A stretch of DNA of 64,000 bases, from the NCBI RefSeq assembly GCF_001677885.1, contig NZ_LOCQ01000059.1, forward strand, positions 310,001-374,000, given 5' to 3'. This document shows positions 1-8,927 of this stretch, one piece after another. The notes beneath the pieces were generated by a model. That model had not been told where the DNA came from and ran no database searches. It saw only the letters and a list, made by a program, of their open reading frames with translations. Numbering within the stretch: position 1 is the first letter of the stretch; every line of letters starts with the position of its first letter. The DNA is from Janthinobacterium psychrotolerans. Its GTDB lineage: Bacteria > Pseudomonadota > Gammaproteobacteria > Burkholderiales > Burkholderiaceae_D. The translations under genes and the position numbers were made by a program.

Positions 1-1757
1 GGCAGGCCTTCGATTTCCAGGATGCGGCCCGAGAAGATGTTCTTCTTGCCCTTTTTGTCGACCGTCAGCATGCCCTGGCGAATCGCGTACAGCGGAATCG
101 CGTTGACCAGGTCGCGCAGGGTCACGCCAGGCTGCATGGTGCCCTTGAAGCGCACCAGCACCGATTCCGGCATATCGAGCGGCATCACGCCGGTGGCGGC
201 GGCAAACGCCACCAGGCCGGAACCGGCCGGGAACGAAATGCCGATCGGGAAACGGGTGTGCGAGTCGCCGCCGGTGCCGACGGTGTCCGGCATCAAGAGG
301 CGATTCAGCCATGAGTGGATCACGCCGTCGCCCGGACGCAGGGCGACGCCGCCACGGTTTTCAATAAAGGTCGGCAGTTCGCGGTGCATCTTGACGTCCA
401 CCACTTTCGGGTAGGCGGCGGTGTGGCAGAACGACTGCATCACCAGGTCGGCCGAGAAGCCCAGGCAGGCCAGGTCTTTCAGCTCGTCGCGGGTCATCGG
501 GCCGGTCGTGTCCTGCGAGCCGACGGTGGTCATCTTCGGTTCGCAGTAGGTGCCCGGACGAATGCCGGTGCCTTCCGGCAGGCCGCAGGCGCGGCCGACC
601 ATTTTTTGCGCCAGCGAGTAGCCACGGCCGCTGTCGGCCGGGTTTTGCGGCAGGCGGAACAGCGACGACGGGCCCAGGCCCAGCGATTCGCGCGCCTTGG
701 CGGTCAGGCCACGGCCGATGATCAGGGGAATGCGGCCACCGGCGCGCACTTCGTCAAACAGCACGTCGGACTTGACCGTGAATTCGGCGATGACCTGGCC
801 GTTTTTCAGCGCCTTGCCTTCATAGGGACGCAGTTCGACCACGTCGCCCATGTCCATTTGCGTGACATCGAGTTCGATCGGCAGTGCGCCGGCGTCTTCC
901 ATGGTGTTGTAGAAGATCGGGGCAATCTTGGTGCCCAGGCAGACGCCGCCGAAGCGCTTGTTCGGAATGAACGGAATATCTTCGCCGGTAAACCACAGCA
1001 CCGAGTTGGTGGCCGATTTGCGCGAGGAACCGGTGCCGACCACGTCGCCCACGTAGGCCACCAGGTGGCCCTTGGCTTTCAGCGCTTCGAGCTGCGTCAG
1101 GGGGCCGATCTTGCCCGGCTCTTCCGGGTTGATGCCCGGACGCGGGTTTTTCAGCATGGCCAGCGCGTGCAGCGGAATGTCCGGGCGCGTGGTGGCGTCC
1201 GGCGCCGGCGACAGGTCATCGGTATTGGTTTCGCCGGTGACCTTGAACACGGTAATGGTCAGGCTTTCAGGTACTTCCGGACGCGAGGTGAACCACTCGG
1301 CGTCGGCCCACGACTGCACCACTTCGGTGGCGCGCGCGCTGCCCTTGTCGGCCAGTTCCTTGACGTCGTGGAAGTAGTCGAACATCAGCAGGGTTTTCTT
1401 CAGGCCTTCGGCCGCCACCGCGCCAACCACCGGGTCGTCGAGCAGGTCGATCATCGGCTTGATATTGAAGCCGCCCAGCATGGTGCCCAGCAGCCGGGTC
1501 GCCAGCTCGCGCGACACCAGTGGCGATGTTTCCGTGCCCTTGGCAACGCTGGCCAGGAAGGCGCATTTGACCTTGGCCGCATCATCGACGCCGGCCGGCA
1601 CGCGGTGGGTGATCAGGTCGACCAGGAATGCCTCTTCGCCGGCTGGCGGGTTCAACAGCAGTTCGATCAGGTCCGTGGTCTGGGCCGCCGACAGCGGCAG
1701 CGGAGGAATACCAAGGGCGGCGCGTTCGGCGACGTGATTGCGATAAGCAGCTAGCAT
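1..1757 (-). CDS. acnB: Aconitate hydratase B, N-terminal part (runs off the left edge)
   Basis: TCA-cycle aconitase (citrate to isocitrate) of the AcnB class, also usable as 2-methylisocitrate dehydratase. The window holds about the first 585 of roughly 860 residues, beginning [16 protein letters not shown], typical of AcnB. Seen in order: the helical HEAT-like domain, the swivel domain with [17 protein letters not shown], and the start of the catalytic domains with [13 protein letters not shown] and [13 protein letters not shown]. The [4Fe-4S] cysteines lie in the missing C-terminal part. The domain order, with the swivel domain near the N-terminus, separates AcnB from AcnA. The start ATG is at 1755-1757, behind a strong sigma70-like promoter. 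No frameshift was seen in the visible part. Confidence 0.96.
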   Translation of the reverse strand, partial: MLAAYRNHVAERAALGIPPLPLSAAQTTDLIELLLNPPAGEEAFLVDLITHRVPAGVDDAAKVKCAFLASVAKGTETSPLVSRELATRLLGTMLGGFNIKPMIDLLDDPVVGAVAAEGLKKTLLMFDYFHDVKELADKGSARATEVVQSWADAEWFTSRPEVPESLTITVFKVTGETNTDDLSPAPDATTRPDIPLHALAMLKNPRPGINPEEPGKIGPLTQLEALKAKGHLVAYVGDVVGTGSSRKSATNSVLWFTGEDIPFIPNKRFGGVCLGTKIAPIFYNTMEDAGALPIELDVTQMDMGDVVELRPYEGKALKNGQVIAEFTVKSDVLFDEVRAGGRIPLIIGRGLTAKARESLGLGPSSLFRLPQNPADSGRGYSLAQKMVGRACGLPEGTGIRPGTYCEPKMTTVGSQDTTGPMTRDELKDLACLGFSADLVMQSFCHTAAYPKVVDVKMHRELPTFIENRGGVALRPGDGVIHSWLNRLLMPDTVGTGGDSHTRFPIGISFPAGSGLVAFAAATGVMPLDMPESVLVRFKGTMQPGVTLRDLVNAIPLYAIRQGMLTVDKKGKKNIFSGRILEIEGL

Positions 1758-1821
1758 GAAATACTCTCGATCAAGGTGGTTTGCAGAAGCGGCGGCCGCC
1801 TGGCCGCCTGTCTCGAACTGC

Positions 1822-1850
1822 ATTATACCTCAAGCAGTCTTATATAAGAC
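1822..1850 (-). promoter_or_regulatory. acnB promoter with a 14-bp palindromic operator
   Basis: On the minus strand a perfect -10 TATAAT (1822-1827) is preceded, after 17 bp, by a weak -35 GTCTTA (1845-1850). A perfect palindrome GTCTTATATAAGAC (1837-1850) covers the -35 and part of the spacer. This placement suits a repressor that blocks RNA polymerase. The cognate regulator is not in the window; a GntR-type metabolic regulator is a guess from the dyad style. Confidence 0.6.
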
Positions 1851-1916
1851 ATATAATAGGAGAGCAAAACTTGTTGATGGCGATCGCGCCACACTTTTTC
1901 TATCGAGCAATACCCC

Positions 1917-2831
1917 TTAGCCGGTCACTGCGCTACCGCGCCGCGCCCGCGTCGCCAGCCAGCACAAGACAGCCCCGCCGCACACCATGGCCGCGCCCTG
2001 CCAGAACGCGTTTGACAAGGGCGCGCGCAGCAACATGGTCGACAATGCCGCCGACAGCACCGGCGTGAAATACGAGGCGCCGGCCAGGATGGTGACGTTG
2101 CCGTGCAAAATGCCGACGTTCCAGGCGCCGTAGCCCAGGCCCATGGCGGCGGCGGCCAGCAGCAGGTAGACGACGGCCCCGGTGGTCAATACCATCGGGC
2201 CGCCGCCGCCCAGCAGGTATTTGATCCACAGGCTGACCGATACCAACATGAAAAACAGGGTCACGCCGTTCTTGCCGCCGGCGATGCGCGCCGTCACGGT
2301 GCAATAGGCGGCCCAGATCAGCGCGCCGGCAAACGCCAGGCCGTAACTCAATGGATTGTCGCGCACATTGACCAGCATGCCGGCCGCGTCAAACCCGTGC
2401 TCGCCGCCCAGCACCAGGCAGATGCCGGCGACCGACAGCACAAAGCCGGGCAGTATCAGAAAATTGGCCTTTTGCCGGTTGAAGACGATGGCCGCGACGA
2501 TGGTAAAGCTGGGCCAAAGATAATTGACCATGCCCACTTCGATGGCCTGCCGGTCGGTGTGGGCGTAGCCGATCGACAGCGCCAGGCACAGCTCATAGCT
2601 GACAAACAGCAGGCTGCCCCAGACCAGGTAGCGGCGAGGAAAGTCGGCCAGCCTGACCCAGCCGGCCGACAGCAGCAGCAACACCGAGGCCATGCTGTAG
2701 ACCATGGCGGCACCGCCGGTCGGGCCCAGGTGCGTGCTGACGCTGCGGATCAGGCCGACCAGCGAGCTCCATAGCACAATGGCGACCAGCCCCATGGCGG
2801 TCGCCCTGGTCGCCTTGTTGGCGTGGTGCAT
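1917..2831 (-). CDS. DMT-superfamily (EamA) transporter, YddG-like aromatic amino acid exporter
   Basis: An inner-membrane drug/metabolite transporter of about 304 residues with ten predicted membrane segments in two EamA repeats. The N-terminal segment ATAMGLVAIVLWSSLVGLIR, the SYELCLALSIGYA stretch and GMVNYLWPSFTI resemble YddG, which exports aromatic amino acids and related compounds. The ATG at 2831 is chosen; a TTG at 2843, directly abutting the upstream stop codon, would add four residues. It lies immediately downstream of the AI-2E-family gene on the same strand, so the two are probably co-transcribed. Substrate is inferred from the family only. Confidence 0.8.
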   Translation of the reverse strand: MHHANKATRATAMGLVAIVLWSSLVGLIRSVSTHLGPTGGAAMVYSMASVLLLLSAGWVRLADFPRRYLVWGSLLFVSYELCLALSIGYAHTDRQAIEVGMVNYLWPSFTIVAAIVFNRQKANFLILPGFVLSVAGICLVLGGEHGFDAAGMLVNVRDNPLSYGLAFAGALIWAAYCTVTARIAGGKNGVTLFFMLVSVSLWIKYLLGGGGPMVLTTGAVVYLLLAAAAMGLGYGAWNVGILHGNVTILAGASYFTPVLSAALSTMLLRAPLSNAFWQGAAMVCGGAVLCWLATRARRGSAVTG

Positions 2832-2843
2832 GCGGCGGTCCAA

Positions 2844-4715
2844 TCAGCGCTTGGCCGCGCCGGCTTTTTCCGGCGTGACGAACGCCAGCCCTTCCTCGAA
2901 CGAGCGCAGCACGATATCGACCGACTGCTCGACCGCGGCCTGGTGCGGCAGCGCCACGATATTGCTGTGGCGAATGGTGACCAGGGTGGCGTCGGGCAGG
3001 TGGCTGCGCATGTCGGCCACCAGCACGCGCCACTGCTCGAGGTCCGCCGGCTCCGGATACATGATGAAAGCGGTGCCGATCAGGCCGCCCTTGTCGGCCA
3101 CCGGTTCCGGCCGTGGCCGGTCGAGCACGGTGCTGCGCACGTCGTCGCATACTTCGCGCAGCGCCAGCACCAGCAGTTCGGTCAGGAACTCGTCGCGTTC
3201 GTTGGCAAAGCCGGCACACAGGATCACCGAATGCAGGGGCACGTCCAGCGAACCCTGGAAAGTGCCCAGGCGCGCCTCGCGCGCATGGCGCAGGTGGGCG
3301 CCGATATTGGCGTCGGCCAGCGACATCTTGCGCCGGCGCCACATGCCGTAGCGGCTGTCGCCCGAGTAGCGCGCCAGCGTGTCGGCCAGGGCGATGACGG
3401 TGCTGCGGATGCGATCCTGCTGGGCCTGGTCGATCAGGCCCAGCGCGCGGTCATCGACCGCCAGGTCGAGGCCCGGCAGCAGCACATGGTCGCAATAGCG
3501 GGCGAAACTGCTGCGGCGCAGATAGGCCTGGGCGTGCTCGATGACGGCGGTGGAACTGCCGGCCAGCACGCGATGGTAAAAACGCTCCGCTTCGCTCACG
3601 CCGGGCGTGTCGGCAAACAGGACGGTGATCGCTTCGAGCGCGCGGATATGGCGCCCGGCCACCACCAGGCACAAGGTCAGCGGCGTGGAAATAAGCAGGC
3701 CGGCCGGGCCCCACAGGGTGCCCCAGAACAGCGCCGAGACGATCACGGCCAGTGGCGACAGGCCGGAACTGTGACCGTACACTTTCGGTTCGATGATATT
3801 GGCGACGATGATTTCCAGCACGGCAAACATCGCCATGCACCACAAAGCCAGGGTCCAGCCCGGATCGATGGCGGCGACGAACAGGGTAATGGCCAGGCCG
3901 GCCACCAGCGCGCCCACGTAGGGCACGAAGCGCAGCAGGCCGCTGAGCGAACCCCACAGCAGGGCATGCGGCACATGCAGCAGCCACAGTCCCAGCGAGA
4001 CGGTCAGCGCGAAAATGATATTGACGATGAACTGCGAAAAGAAAAACCGCGACACGCCCTCGGCCGCATGCACCAGGGTGCGCATGGTGCGGCTGACATC
4101 GCCCTGCCCGGCCAGGCGTACCACGCGTTCGCGCAGCGACTCGTGCTCAAGCAAAATAAACACCAGCAGCACAAACACCAGCCCGGCTTCGCCGACTGGC
4201 CCCGAGATCACGGAGATAAAGCGCGCCACCGTATCGCGCGCGGCCGGCGCCGGCGTGCGGATTTCCACCGGTATCGCTTGCGTCGCATTGCGCGGCAGGC
4301 CGGCGCTGGCCGTATGGCTGCTGCCTTTGGATAGCGGCGAGACGGCGTTCAATTCGGCCGCCAGGCGCGCGAACGGGCGTTCGGTCAGCTCCTGGATGCG
4401 CTCGATCTTGCCGTGGATGGCGGCGCGGTAATGCGGCAAGTCCTTGGTCACGGACACCAGTTGCAGCGCCAGCACGGCGCCGACGGCCGCAATCGAGGCG
4501 CCCACCAGCAGCAGCGACACCACGGTCGACGTGAAAAAGCCCAGGCCCCAGCGGTTGAAGACGCGGATCAGCGGCGCAATCACCAGGCTCAGTATCAGCG
4601 CCAGCACCAGCGGTTCGAGCACCGGGCGGCCAAAATACAGCAGGCCCAGCGCGCAGGTGATCGTAACGGCGGAGCTCATCGCGGGCCGTGACAGCACGGA
4701 GTTTTTCAATGCCAT
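2844..4715 (-). CDS. AI-2E family transporter with a long soluble C-terminal extension
   Basis: A membrane protein of the AI-2E exporter/PerM family (TqsA, YdiK and PerM relatives). Residues about 15-120 hold the first hydrophobic segments and about 165-360 the remaining ones, including the family-typical GLLRFVPYVGALVAG and the region WGPAGLLISTPLTLCLVV. Most family members have about 350-380 residues; this one has 623. The additional roughly 260 residues are soluble, mixed alpha/beta in look (for example SVILCAGFANERDE and GTAFIMYPEPADLEQWR) and contain no motif I recognise. The start ATG at 4713-4715 is followed by MALKN. The stop codon abuts the downstream exporter gene. True substrate is unknown; members export small signals or act as ion/proton antiporters. 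Confidence 0.8.
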   Translation of the reverse strand: MALKNSVLSRPAMSSAVTITCALGLLYFGRPVLEPLVLALILSLVIAPLIRVFNRWGLGFFTSTVVSLLLVGASIAAVGAVLALQLVSVTKDLPHYRAAIHGKIERIQELTERPFARLAAELNAVSPLSKGSSHTASAGLPRNATQAIPVEIRTPAPAARDTVARFISVISGPVGEAGLVFVLLVFILLEHESLRERVVRLAGQGDVSRTMRTLVHAAEGVSRFFFSQFIVNIIFALTVSLGLWLLHVPHALLWGSLSGLLRFVPYVGALVAGLAITLFVAAIDPGWTLALWCMAMFAVLEIIVANIIEPKVYGHSSGLSPLAVIVSALFWGTLWGPAGLLISTPLTLCLVVAGRHIRALEAITVLFADTPGVSEAERFYHRVLAGSSTAVIEHAQAYLRRSSFARYCDHVLLPGLDLAVDDRALGLIDQAQQDRIRSTVIALADTLARYSGDSRYGMWRRRKMSLADANIGAHLRHAREARLGTFQGSLDVPLHSVILCAGFANERDEFLTELLVLALREVCDDVRSTVLDRPRPEPVADKGGLIGTAFIMYPEPADLEQWRVLVADMRSHLPDATLVTIRHSNIVALPHQAAVEQSVDIVLRSFEEGLAFVTPEKAGAAKR

Positions 4716-4840
4716 GTTCTATATTCCATCTAGGGTCTGGGGGCAATCATGCAGGCGGCTGGCCCGGGTGCCGGTGGGCAAACCGCCGCCGCACGAATGG
4801 TAGCAGGCCTGTCGCCTGCGGTGTGAACGAACATCGCCCT

Positions 4841-5475
4841 TCAGGCCAGGCCCTGGCGGCGTTGCGCCATGCCCGACACGCGGGCAACATCGAGCAGATC
4901 GTCAAGCTGCCTGCCGTTGGGGCAGGCAACGCAGGCCATCTGCGGAATCGAGTTGGCCAGCAGGCGCAGGCGATCCTCGCTTTCGCGCAACGCTTGCGTG
5001 GCGCGCACGGCGTCGCTGACATCATTTCGCTGGATAAAGGCGCCAGACACGGTGCCGTGGCTGCTGCGGATGGGCTGATACACGAAATCGTATCATGTCG
5101 CGCTGGCCGATCAGGTTCATGAAAGCATCGTTGGCCACTTCAAAGACGTGGCCGGGTTCGCGCACCACCGCCGTGCAGCCAGGGGCCTGGCGGAACAACC
5201 CGCGCATGCGATCGATTTCCTGCGCGCGGTGTCGCTCGGCCAATACCTCGCTGGCGGTATCGACGCAGACACAATGCATGCCAGCGATCGATCCCTGCTC
5301 GTCGTGCACGGGGGAGCAGGCAATAGCCATGGTAAATATCGAGTTCAGCGCAAGATTGACGGTGGCACGCCGCTGGCCTGGCCAGCGGCGTGCCGAGGCG
5401 CGTATCGCTCCAGGCCTTCAGCGCGGTCAGCTGTGCGACCTCGCCTGCTCCGCCAAGGAGTGACAGGACATTATT
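4841..5475 (-). pseudogene. Decayed PAS-domain hybrid histidine kinase (frameshifts and internal deletion)
   Basis: Fragments of one sensor-kinase gene appear in different frames. Near 5475-5380 there is a typical N-terminal stretch (GEVAQLTALKAWSDT); at 5330-5100 a PAS stretch (GLFRQAPGCTAVVREPGHVF); then after a frameshift near 5095 another PAS piece (VYQPIRSSHGTVSGAFIQ, RESEDRLRLLANSIPQMA). This jumps directly to LDDLLDVARVS, which in such kinases lies far downstream after the HisKA/HATPase regions, and stops. The catalytic core is therefore deleted. It lies beside the intact PAS-GGDEF gene on the same strand. The assignment of the parent family is from motif memory. Confidence 0.7.
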
Positions 5476-5483
5476 CCCGGTAT

Positions 5484-6851
5484 TCAGGAATAGATCCTTG
5501 TCCGGTTGCGTCCCTGGTGCTTGGCCTCGTACATCGCCTGGTCGGCCCGCTTGATCAATGCTTCGAAGCCGGACATGTCCTCTTCCATGACCGCCACGCC
5601 AAGGCTGATGGTACAGGCGATGGCATGCTGTTCGTAGATGACCGGCACCTGCTCCACTTCGGTGCGCAGGCGCTCGGCAACGGCGAAGGCATCGGCCAGG
5701 CCGACCGACGGCAGGATGATGGCGAATTCCTCGCCGCCAATGCGCGCCAGCACGTCGACCTGGCGGCAGACAGCTTTCATCGTTGCCGCCAGCTGGCACA
5801 GCACCGCATCGCCGGCCGGGTGGCCATAGCGGTCGTTGATCGCCTTGAAGTGATCCGCATCGAGCATGATCAGCGCCACCGGCCGCAAGGCCTTCTTGCG
5901 CCGCATCAGCTCCAGCTCGGCGGCCTCGAAGAAGGCGCGCCGGTTCGACAGCCCCGTCAGATGGTCGCAATACGCCGCCTTGCGCAAGCTGTCACTGGCG
6001 TCGCGATTGTCCGAGATATCGCGAATGATCAGGCAATAGGCGGCTTCCTCGTCCGGGCGGCCAGGCAGCGGCGAGATCATGGAACTGCCCCAGAACTGGC
6101 TGCCATCGGCCCGCAGGTGCACGCCCTCATCGAGGCTCCAGCCGTTCTCGTCGGTCTCGCGCAGGCGGTCCAGCAGCTGTGCCGGCGCGGTCGCGCCGGC
6201 CGGATAGAACAGCGCATACGGCTGCCCCTTGATATCGTGTCCATAGCCGGTGACACGGCCGATGCTGTCGTTCCAGGACTCGATGCGGCCGCGCCGGTCG
6301 ATGCTGACCAGGGCGTAGTTGGTGATATTGGTCATGATCGCATTCAGCCAGGCATCCGCATTGCGCAGCTGCCGCTCGCGCCGGTCCTGCGCGGTGATAT
6401 CGTTGAGCACGGCCATCAGGCGGCAGGCGTCGAGCTTCAGCATGCTCAGCGACAGCACTTGCGGTCCTCTGGCGGTACCATCGGCATGCAAATAGAGCCG
6501 TACAGCATCGCAGATTTGCCCGTGCGGGGCATGAAAGTTGCGACAAAGCAATTTCAGATCGGGCGCCACCAACGCCAGCACATCGAACAAATTGCTTGGC
6601 CCGCCATCCTGACTCAACGGCATGAGCAACTCGGCCGCCAGCGGATTGAGCATGGATATGGCGCCATCGGCACCCAGTTGCACCAGACCGGCGGGCGCCA
6701 TGTACAGGAACTGCAGCAGTGCCTCGTACTCGCGGACATCGGTGCCGTGCATGGCGCCGGCATGCGCAATGCCGGGCGCGCCCGGTACCTCGTTAACGTC
6801 GATTGTGGCCAGCCGTGGCTGCGCCTGGCCCGCTTCTGCGTGCAAATTCAT
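5484..6851 (-). CDS. PAS domain diguanylate cyclase (GGDEF)
   Basis: A cytoplasmic signalling enzyme of 455 residues predicted to make cyclic di-GMP from two GTP. Two PAS-like regions (about 45-165 and 170-285) precede a GGDEF domain (about 290-455) that begins DHLTGLSNRRAFFE. The active-site signature is GGEEF near residue 370, so it should be catalytically competent. RQVD five residues upstream of it fits the RxxD inhibitory I-site. No membrane segment or signal peptide is seen, so the input is probably cytosolic. No EAL domain follows. It lies just downstream (in genome orientation) of the TetR gene but has its own 92-bp upstream gap. Confidence 0.9.
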   Translation of the reverse strand: MNLHAEAGQAQPRLATIDVNEVPGAPGIAHAGAMHGTDVREYEALLQFLYMAPAGLVQLGADGAISMLNPLAAELLMPLSQDGGPSNLFDVLALVAPDLKLLCRNFHAPHGQICDAVRLYLHADGTARGPQVLSLSMLKLDACRLMAVLNDITAQDRRERQLRNADAWLNAIMTNITNYALVSIDRRGRIESWNDSIGRVTGYGHDIKGQPYALFYPAGATAPAQLLDRLRETDENGWSLDEGVHLRADGSQFWGSSMISPLPGRPDEEAAYCLIIRDISDNRDASDSLRKAAYCDHLTGLSNRRAFFEAAELELMRRKKALRPVALIMLDADHFKAINDRYGHPAGDAVLCQLAATMKAVCRQVDVLARIGGEEFAIILPSVGLADAFAVAERLRTEVEQVPVIYEQHAIACTISLGVAVMEEDMSGFEALIKRADQAMYEAKHQGRNRTRIYS

Positions 6852-6943
6852 GGATAAAGTTTCCTGCGCTGACGCTATTTACGCTGCACGTCGTGTTAAC
6901 CAAGCTGTCCGGACGGAGTCGGCCTCACCGGGCAGCGCCCGCT

Positions 6944-7549
6944 TCAATGGAAGCCTTCAAACGTCACCTTCAGCATGTGGCGCACGATATCGTCGCTCGC
7001 CATCTTGCTGTATTTCTGCAGGTATTCGACCGCCGGATCGCAGGTGCGCGCATAGTAGCTGTACAAGATGACGTCGGTCGGCAGGTCGCGGCTCAGCAGT
7101 CCGTCCTGCTGCGCCTGCTTCACCAGGGCCTCCAGTTGCCGGTTCAGTTTCATGATGCGCAGCATGTACTTCACATTGCGGATCAACATCTCGCGCACGT
7201 GCGGGCTGGTCGACGGCAGGAATGGCAGGCCGCCTTCGAGACGCACCCGCAATGCCCATTCCAGCAGGGACGACAGTTTCTGCATGGGGCCGTGCGACGG
7301 GTCAAGCGCCGCCACGTAATCAAGCGCGCCATCGAGCAGGCGTATCAGCGCCTCGCCCACCAGCTCCTCCTTGGACTTGAAGTGCTTGTACAGGCTGGGC
7401 TTGGAAATGCCGACGGCGCCGGCCACATCGTCCATGGTCATCAGGTCGTAGCCCTTCTGGCTGAGCACGGCCGTGGCCGCATCCAGAATGGCGCTTTCGC
7501 GCAATTTGAAGGCCTGGTTCTTGAAGCTTAGTCTGGGAAGAATACTCAT
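6944..7549 (-). CDS. TetR/AcrR family transcriptional regulator
   Basis: A DNA-binding repressor of about 201 residues. The N-terminal helix-turn-helix is clear: AILDAATAVLSQKGYDLMTM followed by DVAGAVGISKPSLYKHFKSK, the usual TetR motif. The C-terminal ligand/dimer domain (about 70-201) has no recognised signature. The start is placed at the ATG at 7549 because MSILPRLSFKNQAFKLR is a normal TetR N-terminus; the open frame continues upstream into the divergent promoter. It is transcribed divergently from the eight-gene lipid operon that starts at 7647, with an inverted repeat between them, so it probably regulates that operon and itself. Confidence 0.88.
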   Translation of the reverse strand: MSILPRLSFKNQAFKLRESAILDAATAVLSQKGYDLMTMDDVAGAVGISKPSLYKHFKSKEELVGEALIRLLDGALDYVAALDPSHGPMQKLSSLLEWALRVRLEGGLPFLPSTSPHVREMLIRNVKYMLRIMKLNRQLEALVKQAQQDGLLSRDLPTDVILYSYYARTCDPAVEYLQKYSKMASDDIVRHMLKVTFEGFH

Positions 7550-7561
7550 CGGTAAATTTCC

Positions 7562-7577
7562 GCTACCAATTAGTAGC
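7562..7577. promoter_or_regulatory. Inverted repeat between tetR-like gene and lipid operon (candidate operator)
   Basis: GCTAC (7562-7566), a 6-bp spacer and GTAGC (7573-7577) form a dyad in the 97-bp divergent region. A further AGTAG half-site is at 7592-7596. The dyad is 13 bp upstream of the TetR start codon and about 70 bp upstream of the operon start, fitting dual control. The assignment to this TetR protein is inference from position. Confidence 0.45.
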
Positions 7578-7646
7578 TTTTGTTGTTGGTCAGTAGTAAT
7601 ATTATCACGGCGGTAGAACTCCAGCCATGATAACAAAGAAAACTAC

Positions 7647-8927
7647 ATGACTTCCACACGCAAACGTATCGCCATCATCGGCTCCGGCATTTCCGGCCTG
7701 GCCAGCGCCTATTTCCTGCGCCACCAGCATGACGTGGTGCTGTTCGAGGCGAACGACTACCTGGGCGGCCACACCCATACCGTCGATGTCACGCTCGAAG
7801 GGCGCACGCACGGCGTCGACACCGGCTTCCTGGTCTATAACGATCATACCTATCCGAACCTGGTGGCGCTGTTCGCCGAACTGGGCGTGGCCAGCATCGC
7901 CAGCGACATGTCGTTTGGCGTGTCGATGGACGGCGGCGCACTGGAATGGGCGGGTACCAGCATCGATACCGTGTTTGCCCAGCGCGCCAACGCGCTGTCG
8001 CCATCGTTCCTGGGCATGCTGCGCGACATCGTGCATTTCAACGGCCATGCGCAGCGTTTCCTCGAACTGGCCGGCGCGACCGGACTGACGCTGGGCCAGC
8101 TGCTGCGGCGCGAGCGCTACGGAGCGCGCTTTCGCGACGCCTATCTGCTGCCGATGGCCGCCGCAATCTGGTCCAGTTCGCCGAACGACATCCTGCGCTT
8201 TCCGGCCGCCACCTTTTTGCGTTTTTGCCTCAATCACCGCCTGCTGCAAGTGAACAACCGGCCGCAGTGGCGCACGGTGGCGGGCGGCGCGCGCCAGTAT
8301 GTCGAGAAAATCGCCGCCACCCTGCCCGACCGCCGGCTGCGCACCGCCGTGCATTCGGTGCGGCGCGAGGGCGGCGCGGTGCTCGTCAGCAGTTCCATGG
8401 GTACGGAAACCTTTGACGCCGTGGTGCTGGCCACGCACGCGCCCACCACGCTGGCCATGCTGGCCGACGCCAGCGAAACCGAACGCGCCATCCTGGGCGG
8501 CGTGCGCTACCAGCCCAATACCGCCTGGCTGCATACGGACACGCAGCTGATGCCGCGCAGGCGCAAGGTCTGGTCCGCGTGGAATTACCTGGCGGGCGCC
8601 GCCTCGGCCGGCCAGCGCCCGGTCTGCGTCAGTTACTGGCTGAACCAGCTGCAGGCGCTGCCGTTCGACACGCCGGTGATGGTCACGCTCAACCCGCATG
8701 TACCGCCGGCAGCCGGCACGGTGCTGGACAAGTTCGACTATGCCCATCCGATCATGGACCAGGCCACGATCCGCTCGCAACAGCAACTGGCGCAGATCCA
8801 GGGCAAAGGCGGCCTGTGGTACGCGGGTGCCTGGACCGGCTACGGCTTCCACGAGGACGGACTGAAATCGGCCTTGCGCGTGGCTGCGGCGTTCGACGCG
8901 GCGCCGGCCTGGGCGACGCTGCCATGA
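7647..8927 (+). CDS. FAD/NAD(P)-dependent oxidoreductase, amine-oxidase-like; first gene of lipid operon
   Basis: A flavoprotein of 426 residues. The N-terminal dinucleotide-binding motif IAIIGSGISGLASAYFL and the downstream FEANDYLGGHTHTVDV, which carries the GGH..T pattern of the flavin amine oxidase/desaturase superfamily, are clear. A C-terminal GLWYAGAWTGYGFHEDGLKS segment is typical of the members encoded next to CFA-synthase-like genes. Related proteins are annotated as NAD/FAD-binding protein or cyclopropane-fatty-acid-associated oxidoreductase. In this setting it could desaturate or oxidise a methylated acyl chain, by inference from genomic company. It overlaps the next gene by ATGA at 8924-8927. 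Confidence 0.85.
   Translation: MTSTRKRIAIIGSGISGLASAYFLRHQHDVVLFEANDYLGGHTHTVDVTLEGRTHGVDTGFLVYNDHTYPNLVALFAELGVASIASDMSFGVSMDGGALEWAGTSIDTVFAQRANALSPSFLGMLRDIVHFNGHAQRFLELAGATGLTLGQLLRRERYGARFRDAYLLPMAAAIWSSSPNDILRFPAATFLRFCLNHRLLQVNNRPQWRTVAGGARQYVEKIAATLPDRRLRTAVHSVRREGGAVLVSSSMGTETFDAVVLATHAPTTLAMLADASETERAILGGVRYQPNTAWLHTDTQLMPRRRKVWSAWNYLAGAASAGQRPVCVSYWLNQLQALPFDTPVMVTLNPHVPPAAGTVLDKFDYAHPIMDQATIRSQQQLAQIQGKGGLWYAGAWTGYGFHEDGLKSALRVAAAFDAAPAWATLP

Noticed and set aside
315-1754. Long open frame opposite acnB (about 479 codons)
   Set aside because: Antisense shadow of a GC-rich gene; the minus strand encodes unmistakable AcnB in a continuous frame.
1852-1857. TATAAT on the plus strand near acnB
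   Set aside because: No plus-strand gene follows and no -35 fits; part of the AT-rich acnB promoter.
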